64,000 bases of DNA from contig JAQISU010000132.1 of assembly GCA_029339505.1 (NCBI GenBank), forward strand, positions 6,628,501 through 6,692,500, in the 5' to 3' direction. The translations under genes were made by a program, and so were the position numbers. This DNA is from Unio delphinus. Its lineage: Eukaryota; Mollusca; Bivalvia; Unionida; Unionidae. The notes beneath the pieces were generated by a model. It ran no database searches and was not told the DNA's origin. It saw nothing but the letters and a program-made list of their open reading frames with translations. Shown piece after piece: positions 22,521-37,500 of this stretch. Position 1 is the stretch's first letter, and the number at the start of each line of letters is the position of its first letter.

Positions 22521-25500
22521 TATTTTGTCACTTGTATTCATTAAGACTTAATTTTGTGTTGGATCACTTGTTTTATAGAGACTTTATCTTGTGTTTTGTC
22601 ACTTGTAATCAGTAAGTCTTAATTCTGGGTTTTGTCACTTGTATTCAGTAAGTCTTAATTCTGTGTTTTGTCACTTGTATTCAGTAAGTCTTAATTCTGT
22701 GTTTTGTCACTTGTATTCAGTAAGTCTTAATTCTGTGTTTTGTCACTTGTATTCAGTAAGTCTTAATTCTGTATTTTGTCACTTGTATTCAGTAAGTCTT
22801 AATTCTGTGTTTTGTCACTTGTAATCAGTAAGTCTTAATTCTGTGTTGGGTCACTTTTATTCAGTAAGTCTTAATTCTGTGTTTTGTCACTTGTATTCAG
22901 TAAGAATTAATTCTGTGTTGAGTCACTTGTATTCAGTAAGACTTAATTCTGTGTTGGGTCCCTTGTATTCAGTAAGAATTCTGTGTTGAGTCACTTGTAT
23001 TCAGTAAGACTTAATTCTGTGTTGAGTCACTTTTATTCAATAAGTCTTAATTCTGTGTTGGGTCACTTGTATTCAGTAAGTCTTAATTCTGTGTTGGGTC
23101 ACTTATTTTATAGAGACTTCATTCTGCGTTTTGTCACTTGTAATCAGTAAGTCTTAATTCTGTGTTGGGTCACTTTTATTCAGTAAGACTTAATTCTGTG
23201 TTGGGTCACTTATTTTATAGAGACTTAATTCTGTGATTTGTCACTTGTAATCAGTAAGTCTTAATTCTGTGTTGGGTCACTTGTAATCAGTAAGTCTTAA
23301 TTCTGTGTTGGGTCACTTTTATTCAGTAAGTCTTAATTCTGTGTTGAGTCACTTTTATTCAGTAAGTCTTAATTCTGTGTTGGGTCACTTGTATTCAGTA
23401 AGACTTAATTCTGTGTTGAGTCACTTTTATTCAGTAAGTCTTAATTCTGTGTTGGGTCACTTGTATTCAGTAAGACTTAATTCTGTGTTGGGTTACTTTT
23501 ATTCAGTAAGTCTTAATTCTGTGTTGAGTCACTTGTAATCAGTAAGTCTTAATTCTGTGTTGGGTCACTTTTATTCAGTAAGACTTAATTCTGTGTTGGG
23601 TCACTTATTTTATAGAGATTTAATTCTGTGTTTTGTCACTTGTAATCAGTAAGTCATAATTCTGTGTTGGGTCACTTTTATTCAGTAAGTCTTAATTCTG
23701 TGTTTTGTCACTTTTATTCAGTAAGACTTAATTCTGTGTTTGTCACTTGTATTCAGTAAGAATTAATTCTGTGTTGAGTCACTTGTATTCAGTAAGACTT
23801 AATTCTGTGTTGGGTCCCTTGTATTCAGTAAGAATTCTGTGTTGAGTCACTTGTATTCAGTAAGACTTAATTCTGTGTTGAGTCACTTTTATTCAATAAG
23901 TCTTAATTCTGTGTTGGGTCACTTGTATTCAGTAAGTCTTAATTCTGTGTTGGGTCACTTATTTTATAGAGACTTAATTCTGTGTTTTGTCACTTGTAAT
24001 CAGTAAGTCTTAATTCTGTGTTGGGTCACTTTTATTCAGTAAGACTTAATTCTGTGTTGGGTCACTTATTTTATAGAGACTTAATTCTGTGATTTGTCAC
24101 TTGTAATCAGTAAGTCTTAATTCTGTGTTGGGTCACTTGTAATCAGTAAGTCTTAATTCTGTGTTGGGTCACTTTTATTCAGTAAGTCTTAATTCTGTGT
24201 TTTGTCACTTGTATTCAGTAAGAATTAATTCTGTGTTGAGTCACTTTTATTCAGTAAGTCTTAATTCTGTGTTGAGTCACTTTTATTCAGTAAGTCTTAA
24301 TTCTGTGTTGGGTCACTTGTATTCAGTAAGACTTAATTCTGTGTTGAGTCACTTTTATTCACTAAGTCTTAATTCTGTGTTGGGTCACTTGTATTCAGTA
24401 AGACTTAATTCTGTGTTGGGTTACTTTTATTCAGTAAGTCTTAATTCTGTGTTGAGTCACTTGTAATCAGTAAGTCTTAATTCTGTGTTTGGTCACTTTT
24501 ATTCAGTAAGACTTAATTCTGTGTTGGGTCACTTATTTTATAGAGATTTAATTCTGTGTTTTGTCACTTGTAATCAGTAAGTCATAATTCTGTGTTGGGT
24601 CACTTTTATTCAGTAAGTCTTAATTCTGTGTTTTGTCACTTTTATTCAGTAAGACTTAATTCTGTGTTTTGTCACTTGTGATCAGTAAGTCTTAATTCTG
24701 TGTTGGGTCACTTGTATTCAGTAAGACTTAATTCTGTGTTGAGTCACTTTTATTCAGTAAGTCTTGATTCTGTGTTGAGTCACTTTTATTCAGTAAGTCT
24801 TAATTCTGTGTTGGGTCACTTGTATTCAGTAAGACTTGATTCTGTGTTGAGTCACTTTTATTCAGTAAGTCTTAATTCTGTGTTGGGTCACTTGTATTCA
24901 GTAAGACTTAATTCTGTGTTGGGTCACTTATTTTATAGAGACTTATTTCTGTGTTTTGTCACTTGTAATCAGTCAGTCTTAATTCTGTGTTGGGTCACTT
25001 TTATTCAGTAAGACTTAATTCTGTGTTGGGTCACTTATTTTATAGAGACTTAATTCTGTGTTTTGTCACTTGTAATCAGTAAGTCTTAATTCTGTGTTGG
25101 GTCACTTTTATTCAGTAAGTCTTACGTCTGTGTTGAGTCACTTTTATTCAGTAAGTCTTAATTCTGTGTTGTCACTTTTATTCAGTAAGTCTTAATTCTG
25201 TGTTGGGTCACTTGTATTCAGTAAGACTTAATTCTGTGTTGAGTCACTTTTATTCAGTAAGTCTTAATTCTGTGTTGGGTCTTTTGTATTCAGTAAGACT
25301 TGATTCTTTGTTGAGTCACTTTTATTCAGTAAGTCTTAATTCTGTGTTGGGTCACTTGTATTCAGTAAGACTTAATTCTGTGTTGGGTCACTTATTTTAT
25401 AGAGACTTAATTCTGTGTTTTGTCACTTGTAATCAGTCAGTCTTAATTCTGTGTTGGGTCACTTTTATTCAGTAAGACTTAATTCTGTGTTGGGTCACTT

Positions 25501-28500
25501 ATTTTATAGAGACTTAATTCTGTGTTTTGTAACTTGTAATCAGTAAGTCTTAATTCTGTGTTGGGTCACTTTTATTCAGTAAGTCTTATTTCTGTGTTGA
25601 GTCACTTTTATTCAGTAAGTCTTAATTCTGTGTTGTCACTTTTATTCAGTAAGTCTTAATTCTGTGTTGGGTCACTTGTATTCAGTAAGACTTAATTCTG
25701 TGTTGAGTCACTTTTATTCAGTAAGTCTTAATTCTGTGTTGGGTCACTTGTATTCAGTAAGACCTAATTCTGTGTTGGGTCACTTGTATTCAGTAAGACT
25801 TAATTCTGTGTTGGGTCACTTGTATTCAGTAAGACCTAATTCTGTGTTGGGTCACTTGTATTCAGTAAGACTTAATTCTGTGTTGGGTCACTTATTTTAT
25901 AGAGACTTAATTCCGTGTTTTGTCACTTGTAATCAGTAAGTCTTAATTCTGTGTTGGGTCACTTTTATTCAGTAAGACTTAATTCTTTGTTGGGTCACTT
26001 ATTTTATAGAGTCTTAATTCTGTGTTTTGTCACTTGTAATCAGTAAGTCTTAATTCTGTGTTGGGTCACTTTTATTCAGTAAGTCTTAATTCTGTGTTTT
26101 GTCACTTGTATTCAGTAAGAATTAATTCTGTGTTGAGTCACTTTTATTCAGTAAGTCTTAATTCTGTGTTGTCACTTTTATTCAGTAAGTCTTAATTCTG
26201 TGTTGGGTCACTTGTATTCAGTAAGACCTAATTCTGTGTTGGGTCACTTGTATTCAGTAAGACTTAATTCTGTGTTGGGTCACTTGTATTCAGTAAGACC
26301 TAATTCTGTGTTGGGTCACTTGTATTCAGTAAGAATTAATTCTGTGTTGAGTCACTTTTATTCAGTAAGTCTTAATTCTGTGTTGTCACTTTTATTCAGT
26401 AAGTCTTAATTCTGTGTTGGGTTACTTGTATTCAGTAAGACTTAATTCTGTGTTGAGTCACTTTTATTCAGTAAGTCTTAATTCTGTGTTGGGTCACTTG
26501 TATTCAGTAAGACCTTATTCTGTGTTGGGTCACTTGTATTCAGTAAGACTTAATTCTGTGTTGGGTCACTTATTTTATAGAGACTTAATTCCGTGTTTTG
26601 TCACTTATAATCAGTAAGTCTTAATTCTGTGTTGGGTCACTTTTATTCAGTAAGACTTAATTCTGTGTTGGGTCACTTATTTTATAGAGACTTAATTCTG
26701 TGTTTTGTCACTTGTAATCAGTAAGTCTTAATTCTGTGTTGGGTCACTTTTATTCAGTAAGTCTTAATTCTGTGTTTTGTCACTTTTATTCAGTAAGACT
26801 TAATTCTGTGTTTTGTCACTTGTAATCAGTAAGTCTTAATTCTGTGTTGGGTCACTTGTATTCAGTAAGACTTAATTCTGTGTTTTGTCACTTGCAATCA
26901 GTAAGTCTTAATTCTGTGTTGGGTCACTTGTATTCAGTAAGTCTTAATTCTGTGTTTTGTCATTTGCAATCAGTAAGTCTTAATTCTGTGTTGGGTCACT
27001 TTTATTCAGTAAGTCTTAATTCTGTGTTGGGTCACTTGTATTCAGTAAGACTTAATTCTGTGTTGAGTCACTTTTATTCAGTAAGTCTTAATTCTGTGTT
27101 GGGTCACTTGTATTCAGTAAGACTTGATTCTGTGTTGAGTCACTTTTATTCAGTAAGTCTTAATTCTGTGTTGGGTCACTTGTATTCAGTAAGACTTAAT
27201 TCTGTGTTGGGTCACTTATTTTATAGAGACTTAATTCTGTGTTTTGTCACTTGTAATCAGTCAGTCTTAATTCTGTGTTGGGTCACATTTATTCAGTAAG
27301 ACTTAATTCTGTGTTGGGTCACTTATTTTATAGAGACTTAATTCTGTGTTTTGTCACTTGTAATCAGTAAGTCTTAATTCTGTGTTGGGTCACTTTTATT
27401 CAGTAAGTCTTAATTCTGTGTTGAGTCACTTTTATTCAGTAAGTCTTAATTCTGTGTTGTCACTTTTATTCAGTAAGTCTTAATTCTGTGTTGGGTCACT
27501 TGTATTCAGTAAGACTTAATTCTGTGTTGAGTCACTTTTATTCAGTAAGTCTTAATTCTGTGTTGGGTCACTTGTATTCAGTAAGACTTGATTCTGTGTT
27601 GAGTCACTTTTATTCAGTAAGACTTAATTCTGTGTTGGGTCACTTATTTTATAGAGACTTAATTCTGTGTTTTGTCACTTGTAATCAGTAAGTCTTAATT
27701 CTGTGTTGGGTCACTTTTATTCAGTAAGTCTTAATTCTGTGTTGAGTCACTTTTATTCAGTAAGTCTTAATTCTGTGTTGTAACTTTTATTCAGTAAGTC
27801 TTAATTCTGTGTTGGGTCACTTGTATTCAGTAAGACTTAATTCTGTGTTGAGTCACTTTTATTCAGTAAGTCTTAATTCTGTGTTGGGTCACTTGTATTC
27901 AGTAAGACCTAATTCTGTGTTGGGTCACTTGTATTCAGTAAGACTTAATTCTGTGTTGGGTCACTTGTATTCAGTAAGACCTAATTCTGTGTTTTGTCAC
28001 TTGTATTCAGTAAGAATTAATTCTGTGTTGAGTCACTTTTATTCAGTAAGTCTTAATTCTGTGTTGTCACTTTTATTCAGTAAGTCTTAATTCTGTGTTG
28101 GGTCACTTGTATTCAGTAAGACTTAATTCTGTGTTGAGTCACTTTTATTCAGTAAGTCTTAATTCTGTGTTGGGTCACTTGTATTCAGTAAGACCTAATT
28201 CTGTGTTAGGTCACTTGTATTCAGTAAGACTTAATTCTGTGTTGGGTCACTTATTTTATAGAGACTTAATTCCGTGTTTTGTCACTTATAATCAGTAAGT
28301 CTTAATTCTGTGTTGGGTCACTTTTATTCAGTAAGACTTAATTCTGTGTTGGGTCACTTATTTTATAGAGACTTAATTCTGTGTTTTGTCACTTGTAATC
28401 AGTAAGTCTTAATTCTGTGTTGGGTCACTTTTATTCAGTAAGTCTTAATTCTGTGTTTTGTCACTTTTATTCAGTAAGACTTAATTCTGTGTTTTGTCAC

Positions 28501-31500
28501 TTGTAATCAGTAAGTCTTAATTCTGTGTTGGGTCACTTGTATTCAGTAAGACTTAATTCTGTGTTTTGTCACTTGCAATCAGTAAGTCTTAATTCTGTGT
28601 TGGGTCACTTGTATTCAGTAAGTCTTAATTCTGTGTTTTGTCATTTGCAATCAGTAAGTCTTAATTCTGTGTTGGGTCACTTTTATTCAGTAAGTCTTAA
28701 TTCTGTGTTGGGTCACTTGTATTCAGTAAGACTTAATTCTGTGTTGAGTCACTTTTATTCAGTAAGTCTTAATTCTGTGTTGGGTCACTTGTATTCAGTA
28801 AGGCTTGATTCTGTGTTGAGTCACTTTTATTCAGTAAGTCTTAATTCTGTGTTGGGTCACTTGTTTTCAGTAAGACTTAATTCTGTGTTGGGTCACTTAT
28901 TTTATAGAGACTTAATTCTGTGTTTTGTCACTTGTAATCAGTCAGTCTTAATTCTGTGTTGGGTCACTTTTATTCAGTAAGACTCAATTCTGTGTTGGGT
29001 CACTTATTTTATAGAGACTTAATTCTGTGTTTTGTCACTTGTAAACAGTAAGTCTTAATTCTGTGTTGGGTCACTTTTATTCAGTAAGTCTTAATTCTGT
29101 ATTGAGTCACTTTTATTCAGTAAGTCTTAATTCTGTGTTGGGTCACTTGTATTCAGTAAGACTTGATTCTGTGTTGAGTCACTTTTATTCAGTAAGTCTT
29201 AATTCTGTGTTGGGTCACTTGTATTCAGTAAGACTTAATTCTGTGCTGGGTCACTTATTTTATAGAGACTTAATTCTGTGTTTTGTCACTTGTAATCAGT
29301 CAGTCTTAATTCTGTGTTGGGTCACTTTTATTCAGTAAGACTTAATTCTGTGTTGGGTCACTTATTTTATAGAGACTTAATTCTGTGTTTTGTCACTTGT
29401 AATCAGTAAGTCTTAATTCTGTGTTGGGTCACTTTTATTCAGTAAGTCTTAATTCTGTGTTGAGTCACTTTTATTCAGTAAGTCTTAATTCTGTGTTGTC
29501 ACTTTTATTCAGTAAGTCTTAATTCTGTGTTGGGTCACTTGTATTCAGTAAGACTTAATTCTGTGTTGAGTCACTTTTATTCAGTAAGTCTTAATTCTGT
29601 GTTGGGTCACTTGTATTCAGTAAGACCTAATTCTGTGTTGGGTCACTTGTATTCAGTAAGACTTAATTCTGTGTTGGGTCACTTGTATTCAGTAAGACCT
29701 AATTCTGTGTTGGGTCACTTGTATTCAGTAAGACTTAATTCTGTGTTGGGTCACCTATTTTATAGAGACTTAATTCCGTGTTTTGTCACTTGTAATCAGT
29801 AAGTCTTAATTCTGTGTTGGGTCACTTTTATTCAGTAAGACTTAATTCTGTGTTGGGTCACTTATTTTATAGAGACTTAATTCTGTGTTTTGTCACTTGT
29901 AATCAGGAAGTCTTAATTCTGTGTTGGGTCACTTTTATTCAGTAAGTCTTAATTCTGTGTTTTGTCACTTGTATTCAGTAAGAATTAATTCTGTGTTGAG
30001 TCACTTTTATTCAGTAAGTCTTAATTCTGTGTTGTCACTTTTATTCAGTAAGTCTTAATTCTGTGTTGGGTCACTTGTATTCAGTAAGACTTAATTCTGT
30101 GTTGAGTCACTTTTATTCAGTAAGTCTTAATTCTGTGTTGGGTCACTTGTATTCAGTAAGACCTAATTCTGTGTTGGGTCACTTGTATTCAGTAAGACTT
30201 AATTCTGTGTTGGGTCACTTATTTTATAGAGACTTAATTCCGTGTTTTGTCACTTGTAATCAGTAAGTCTTAATTCTGTGTTGGGTCACTTTTATTCAGT
30301 AAGACTTAATTCTGTGTTGGGTCACTTATTTTATAGAGACTTAATTCTGTGTTTTGTCACTTGTAATCAGTAAGTCTTAATTCTGTGTTGGGTCACTTTT
30401 ATTCAGTAAGTCTTAATTCTGTGTTTTGTCACTTTTATTCAGTAAGACTTAATTCTGTGTTTTGTCACTTGTAATCAGTAAGTCTTAATTCTGTGTTGGG
30501 TCACTTGTATTCAGTAAGACTTAATTCTGTGTTTTGTCACTTGCAATCAGTAAGTCTTAATTCTGTGTTGGGTCACTTGTATTCAGTAAGTCTTAATTCT
30601 GTGTTTTGTCATTTGCAATCAGTAAGTCTTAATTCTGTGTTGGGTCACTTTTATTCAGTAAGTCTTAATTCAGTGTTGGGTCACTTGTATTCAGTAAGAC
30701 TTAATTCTGTGTTTTTGTCACTTGTATTCAGTAAGTCTTAATTCTGTGTTTTGTCACTTTTATTCAGTAAGACTTAATTCTGTGTTTTGTCACTTGTAAT
30801 CAGTAAGTCTTAATTCTGTGTTTTGTCACTTGTAATCAGTAAGTCTTAATTCTGTGTTGGGTCACTTGTATTCAGTAAGACTTAATTCTGTGTTTTGTCA
30901 CTTGTATTCAGTAAGTCTTAATTCTGCGTTGAGTCACTTGTATTCAGTAAGACTTAATTCTGTGTTGAGTCACTTGTAATCAGTAAGTCTTAATTCTGTG
31001 TTGGGTCACTTGTATTCAGTAAGACTTAATTCTGTGTTTTGTCACTTGTATTCAGTAAGTCTTAATTCTGTGTTGGGTCACTTGTATTCAGTAAGACTTA
31101 ATTCTGTGTTGGGTCACTTGTATTCAGTAAGTCTTAATTCTGTGTTGAGTCACTTGTATTCAGTAAGACTTAATTCTGTGTTGAGTCTTTTGTAATCAGT
31201 AAGTCTTAATTCTGTGTTGGGTCACTTGTATTCAGTAAGACTTAATTCTGTGTTTTGTCACTTGTATTCAGTAAGTCTTAATTCTGTGTTGGGTCATTTG
31301 TATTCAGTATGACTTAATTCTGTGTTTTGTCACTTGTATTCAGCAAGTCTTAATTCTGTGTTGAGTCACTTGTATTCAGTAAGACTTAATTCTGTGTTGA
31401 GTCACTTGTAATCAGTAAGTCTTAATTCTGTGTTGGGTCACTTTTATTCAGTAAGACTTAATTCTGTGTTGGGTCACTTATTTTATAGAGATTTAATTCT

Positions 31501-34500
31501 GTGTTTTGTCACTTGTAATCAGTAAGTCATAATTCTGTGTTGGGTCACTTTTATTCAGTAAGTCTTAATTCTGTGTTTTGTCACTTTTATTCAGTAAGAC
31601 TTAATTCTGTGTTTGTCACTTGTATTCAGTAAGAATTAATTCTGTGTTGAGTCACTTGTATTCTGTAAGACTTAATTCTGTGTTGGGTCCCTTGTATTCA
31701 GTAAGAATTCTGTGTTGAGTCACTTGTATTCAGTAAGACTTAATTCTGTGTTGAGTCACTTTTATTCAATAAGTCTTAATTCTGTGTTGGGTCACTTGTA
31801 TTCAGTAAGTCTTAATTCTGTGTTGGGTCACTTATTTTATAGAGACTTAATTCTGTGTTTTGTCACTTGTAATCAGTAAGTCTTAATTCTGTGTTGGGTC
31901 ACTTTTATTCAGTAAGACTTAATTCTGTGTTGGGTCACTTATTTTATAGAGACTTAATTCTGTGATTTGTCACTTGTAATCAGTAAGTCTTAATTCTGTG
32001 TTGGGTCACTTGTAATCAGTAAGTCTTAATTCTGTGTTGGGTCACTTTTATTCAGTAAGTCTTAATTCTGTGTTTTGTCACTTGTATTCAGTAAGAATTA
32101 ATTCTGTGTTGAGTCACTTTTATTCAGTAAGTCTTAATTCTGTGTTGAGTCACTTTTATTCAGTAAGTCTTAATTCTGTGTTGGGTCACTTGTATTCAGT
32201 AAGACTTAATTCTGTGTTGAGTCACTTTTATTCACTAAGTCTTAATTCTGTGTTGGGTCACTTGTATTCAGTAAGACTTAATTCTGTGTTGGGTTACTTT
32301 TATTCAGTAAGTCTTAATTCTGTGTTGAGTCACTTGTAATCAGTAAGTCTTAATTCTGTGTTTGGTCACTTTTATTCAGTAAGACTTAATTCTGTGTTGG
32401 GTCACTTATTTTATAGAGATTTAATTCTGTGTTTTGTCACTTGTAATCAGTAAGTCATAATTCTGTGTTGGGTCACTTTTATTCAGTAAGTCTTAATTCT
32501 GTGTTTTGTCACTTTTATTCAGTAAGACTTAATTCTGTGTTTTGTCACTTGTAATCAGTAAGTCTTAATTCTGTGTTGGGTCACTTGTATTCAGTAAGAC
32601 TTAATTCTGTGTTGAGTCACTTTTATTCAGTAAGTCTTGATTCTGTGTTGAGTCACTTTTATTCAGTAAGTCTTAATTCTGTGTTGGGTCACTTGTATTC
32701 AGTAAGACTTGATTCTGTGTTGAGTCACTTTTATTCAGTAAGTCTTAATTCTGTGTTGGGTCACTTGTATTCAGTAAGACTTAATTCTGTGTTGGGTCAC
32801 TTATTTTATAGAGACTTAATTCTGTGTTTTCTCACTTGTAATCAGTCAGTCTTAATTCTGTGTTGGGTCACTTTTATTCAGTAAGACTTAATTCTGTGTT
32901 GGGTCACTTATTTTATAGAGACTTAATTCTGTGTTTTGTCACTTGTAATCAGTAAGTCTTAATTCTGTGTTGGGTCACTTTTATTCAGTAAGTCTTAATT
33001 CTGTGTTGAGTCACTTTTATTCAGTAAGTCTTAATTCTGTGTTGTCACTTTTATTCAGTAAGTCTTAATTCTGTGTTGGGTCACTTGTATTCAGTAAGAC
33101 TTAATTCTGTGTTGAGTCACTTTTATTCAGTAAGTCTTAATTCTGTGTTGGGTCACTTGTATTCAGTAAGACTTGATTCTTTGTTGAGTCACTTTTATTC
33201 AGTAAGTCTTAATTCTGTGTTGGGTCACTTGTATTCAGTAAGACTTAATTCTGTGTTGGGTCACTTATTTTATAGAGACTTAATTCTGTGTTTTGTCACT
33301 TGTAATCAGTCAGTCTTAATTCTGTGTTGGGTCACTTTTATTCAGTAAGACTTAATTCTGTGTTGGGTCACTTATTTTATAGAGACTTAATTCTGTGTTT
33401 TGTAACTTGTAATCAGTAAGTCTTAATTCTGTGTTGGGTCACTTTTATTCAGTAAGTCTTATTTCTGTGTTGAGTCACTTTTATTCAGTAAGTCTTAATT
33501 CTGTGTTGTCACTTTTATTCAGTAAGTCTTAATTCTGTGTTGGGTCACTTGTATTCAGTAAGACTTAATTCTGTGTTGAGTCACTTTTATTCAGTAAGTC
33601 TTAATTCTGTGTTGGGTCACTTGTATTCAGTAAGACCTAATTCTGTGTTGGGTCACTTGTATTCAGTAAGACTTAATTCTGTGTTGGGTCACTTGTATTC
33701 AGTAAGACCTAATTCTGTGTTGGGTCACTTGTATTCAGTAAGACTTAATTCTGTGTTGGGTCACTTATTTTATAGAGACTTAATTCCGTGTTTTGTCACT
33801 TGTAATCAGTAAGTCTTAATTCTGTGTTGGGTCACTTTTATTCAGTAAGACTTAATTCTTTGTTGGGTCACTTATTTTATAGAGTCTTAATTCTGTGTTT
33901 TGTCACTTGTAATCAGTAAGTCTTAATTCTGTGTTGGGTCACTTTTATTCAGTAAGTCTTAATTCTGTGTTTTGTCACTTGTATTCAGTAAGAATTAATT
34001 CTGTGTTGAGTCACTTTTATTCAGTAAGTCTTAATTCTGTGTTGTCACTTTTATTCAGTAAGTCTTAATTCTGTGTTGGGTCACTTGTATTCAGTAAGAC
34101 CTAATTCTGTGTTGGGTCACTTGTATTCAGTAAGACTTAATTCTGTGTTGGGTCACTTGTATTCAGTAAGACCTAATTCTGTGTTGGGTCACTTGTATTC
34201 AGTAAGAATTAATTCTGTGTTGAGTCACTTTTATTCAGTAAGTCTTAATTCTGTGTTGTCACTTTTATTCAGTAAGTCTTAATTCTGTGTTGGGTTACTT
34301 GTATTCAGTAAGACTTAATTCTGTGTTGAGTCACTTTTATTCAGTAAGTCTTAATTCTGTGTTGGGTCACTTGTATTCAGTAAGACCTAATTCTGTGTTG
34401 GGTCACTTGTATTCAGTAAGACTTAATTCTGTGTTGGGTCACTTATTTTATAGAGACTTAATTCCGTGTTTTGTCACTTATAATCAGTAAGTCTTAATTC

Positions 34501-37500
34501 TGTGTTGGGTCACTTTTATTCAGTAAGACTTAATTCTGTGTTGGGTCACTTATTTTATAGAGACTTAATTCTGTGTTTTGTCACTTGTAATCAGTAAGTC
34601 TTAATTCTGTGTTGGGTCACTTTTATTCAGTAAGTCTTAATTCTGTGTTTTGTCACTTTTATTCAGTAAGACTTAATTCTGTGTTTTGTCACTTGTAATC
34701 AGTAAGTCTTAATTCTGTGTTGGGTCACTTGTATTCAGTAAGACTTAATTCTGTGTTTTGTCACTTGCAATCAGTAAGTCTTAATTCTGTGTTGGGTCAC
34801 TTGTATTCAGTAAGTCTTAATTCTGTGTTTTGTCATTTGCAATCAGTAAGTCTTAATTCTGTGTTGGGTCACTTTTATTCAGTAAGTCTTAATTCTGTGT
34901 TGGGTCACTTGTATTCAGTAAGACTTAATTCTGTGTTGAGTCACTTTTATTCAGTAAGTCTTAATTCTGTGTTGGGTCACTTGTATTCAGTAAGACTTGA
35001 TTCTGTGTTGAGTCACTTTTATTCAGTAAGTCTTAATTCTGTGTTGGGTCACTTGTATTCAGTAAGACTTAATTCTGTGTTGGGTCACTTATTTTATAGA
35101 GACTTAATTCTGTGTTTTGTCACTTGTAATCAGTCAGTCTTAATTCTGTGTTGGGTCACATTTATTCAGTAAGACTTAATTCTGTGTTGGGTCACTTATT
35201 TTATAGAGACTTAATTCTGTGTTTTGTCACTTGTAATCAGTAAGTCTTAATTCTGTGTTGGGTCACTTTTATTCAGTAAGTCTTAATTCTGTGTTGAGTC
35301 ACTTTTATTCAGTAAGTCTTAATTCTGTGTTGTCACTTTTATTCAGTAAGTCTTAATTCTGTGTTGGGTCACTTGTATTCAGTAAGACTTAATTCTGTGT
35401 TGAGTCACTTTTATTCAGTAAGTCTTAATTCTGTGTTGGGTCACTTGTATTCAGTAAGACTTGATTCTGTGTTGAGTCACTTTTATTCAGTAAGACTTAA
35501 TTCTGTGTTGGGTCACTTATTTTATAGAGACTTAATTCTGTGTTTTGTCACTTGTAATCAGTAAGTCTTAATTCTGTGTTGGGTCACTTTTATTCAGTAA
35601 GTCTTAATTCTGTGTTGAGTCACTTTTATTCAGTAAGTCTTAATTCTGTGTTGTAACTTTTATTCAGTAAGTCTTAATTCTGTGTTGGGTCACTTGTATT
35701 CAGTAAGACTTAATTCTGTGTTGAGTCACTTTTATTCAGTAAGTCTTAATTCTGTGTTGGGTCACTTGTATTCAGTAAGACCTAATTCTGTGTTGGGTCA
35801 CTTGTATTCAGTAAGACTTAATTCTGTGTTGGGTCACTTGTATTCAGTAAGACCTAATTCTGTGTTTTGTCACTTGTATTCAGTAAGAATTAATTCTGTG
35901 TTGAGTCACTTTTATTCAGTAAGTCTTAATTCTGTGTTGTCACTTTTATTCAGTAAGTCTTAATTCTGTGTTGGGTCACTTGTATTCAGTAAGACTTAAT
36001 TCTGTGTTGAGTCACTTTTATTCAGTAAGTCTTAATTCTGTGTTGGGTCACTTGTATTCAGTAAGACCTAATTCTGTGTTAGGTCACTTGTATTCAGTAA
36101 GACTTAATTCTGTGTTGGGTCACTTATTTTATAGAGACTTAATTCCGTGTTTTGTCACTTATAATCAGTAAGTCTTAATTCTGTGTTGGGTCACTTTTAT
36201 TCAGTAAGACTTAATTCTGTGTTGGGTCACTTATTTTATAGAGACTTAATTCTGTGTTTTGTCACTTGTAATCAGTAAGTCTTAATTCTGTGTTGGGTCA
36301 CTTTTATTCAGTAAGTCTTAATTCTGTGTTTTGTCACTTTTATTCAGTAAGACTTAATTCTGTGTTTTGTCACTTGTAATCAGTAAGTCTTAATTCTGTG
36401 TTGGGTCACTTGTATTCAGTAAGACTTAATTCTGTGTTTTGTCACTTTCAATCAGTAAGTCTTAATTCTGTGTTGGGTCACTTGTATTCAGTAAGTCTTA
36501 ATTCTGTGTTTTGTCATTTGCAATCAGTAAGTCTTAATTCTGTGTTGGGTCACTTTTATTCAGTAAGTCTTAATTCTGTGTTGGGTCACTTGTATTCAGT
36601 AAGACTTTATTCTGTGTTGAGTCACTTTTATTCAGTAAGTCTTAATTCTGTGTTGGGTCACTTGTATTCAGTAAGGCTTGATTCTGTGTTGAGTCACTTT
36701 TATTCAGTAAGTCTTAATTCTGTGTTGGGTCACTTGTTTTCAGTAAGACTTAATTCTGTGTTGGGTCACTTATTTTATAGAGACTTAATTCTGTGTTTTG
36801 TCACTGTTAATCAGTCAGTCTTAATTCTGTGTTGGGTCACTTTTATTCAGTAAGACTCAATTCTGTGTTGGGTCACTTATTTTATAGAGACTTAATTCTG
36901 TGTTTTGTCACTTGTAATCAGTAAGTCTTAATTCTGTGTTGGGTCACTTTTATTCAGTAAGTCTTAATTCTGTGTTGAGTCACTTTTATTCAGTAAGTCT
37001 TAATTCTGTGTTGTCACTTTTATTCAGTAAGTCTTAATTCTGTGTTGGGTCACTTGTATTCAGTAAGACTTAATTCTGTGTTGAGTCACTTTTATTCAGT
37101 AAGTCTTAATTCTGTGTTGGGTCACTTGTATTCAGTAACACTTGATTCTGTGTTGAGTCACTTTTATTCAGTAAGTCTTAATTCTGTGTTGGGTCACTTG
37201 TATTCAGTTAGACTTAATTCTGTGCTGGGTCACTTATTTTATAGAGATTTAATTCTGTGTTTTGTCACTTGTAATCAGTCAGTCTTAATTCTGTGTTGGG
37301 TCACTTTTATTCAGTAAGACTTAATTCTGTGTTGGGTCACTTATTTTATAGAGACTTAATTCTGTGTTTTGTCACTTGTAATCAGTAAGTCTTAATTCTG
37401 TGTTGGGTCACTTTTATTCAGTAAGTCTTAATTCTGTGTTGAGTCACTTTTATTCAGTAAGTCTTAATTCTGTGTTGTCACTTTTATTCAGTAAGTCTTA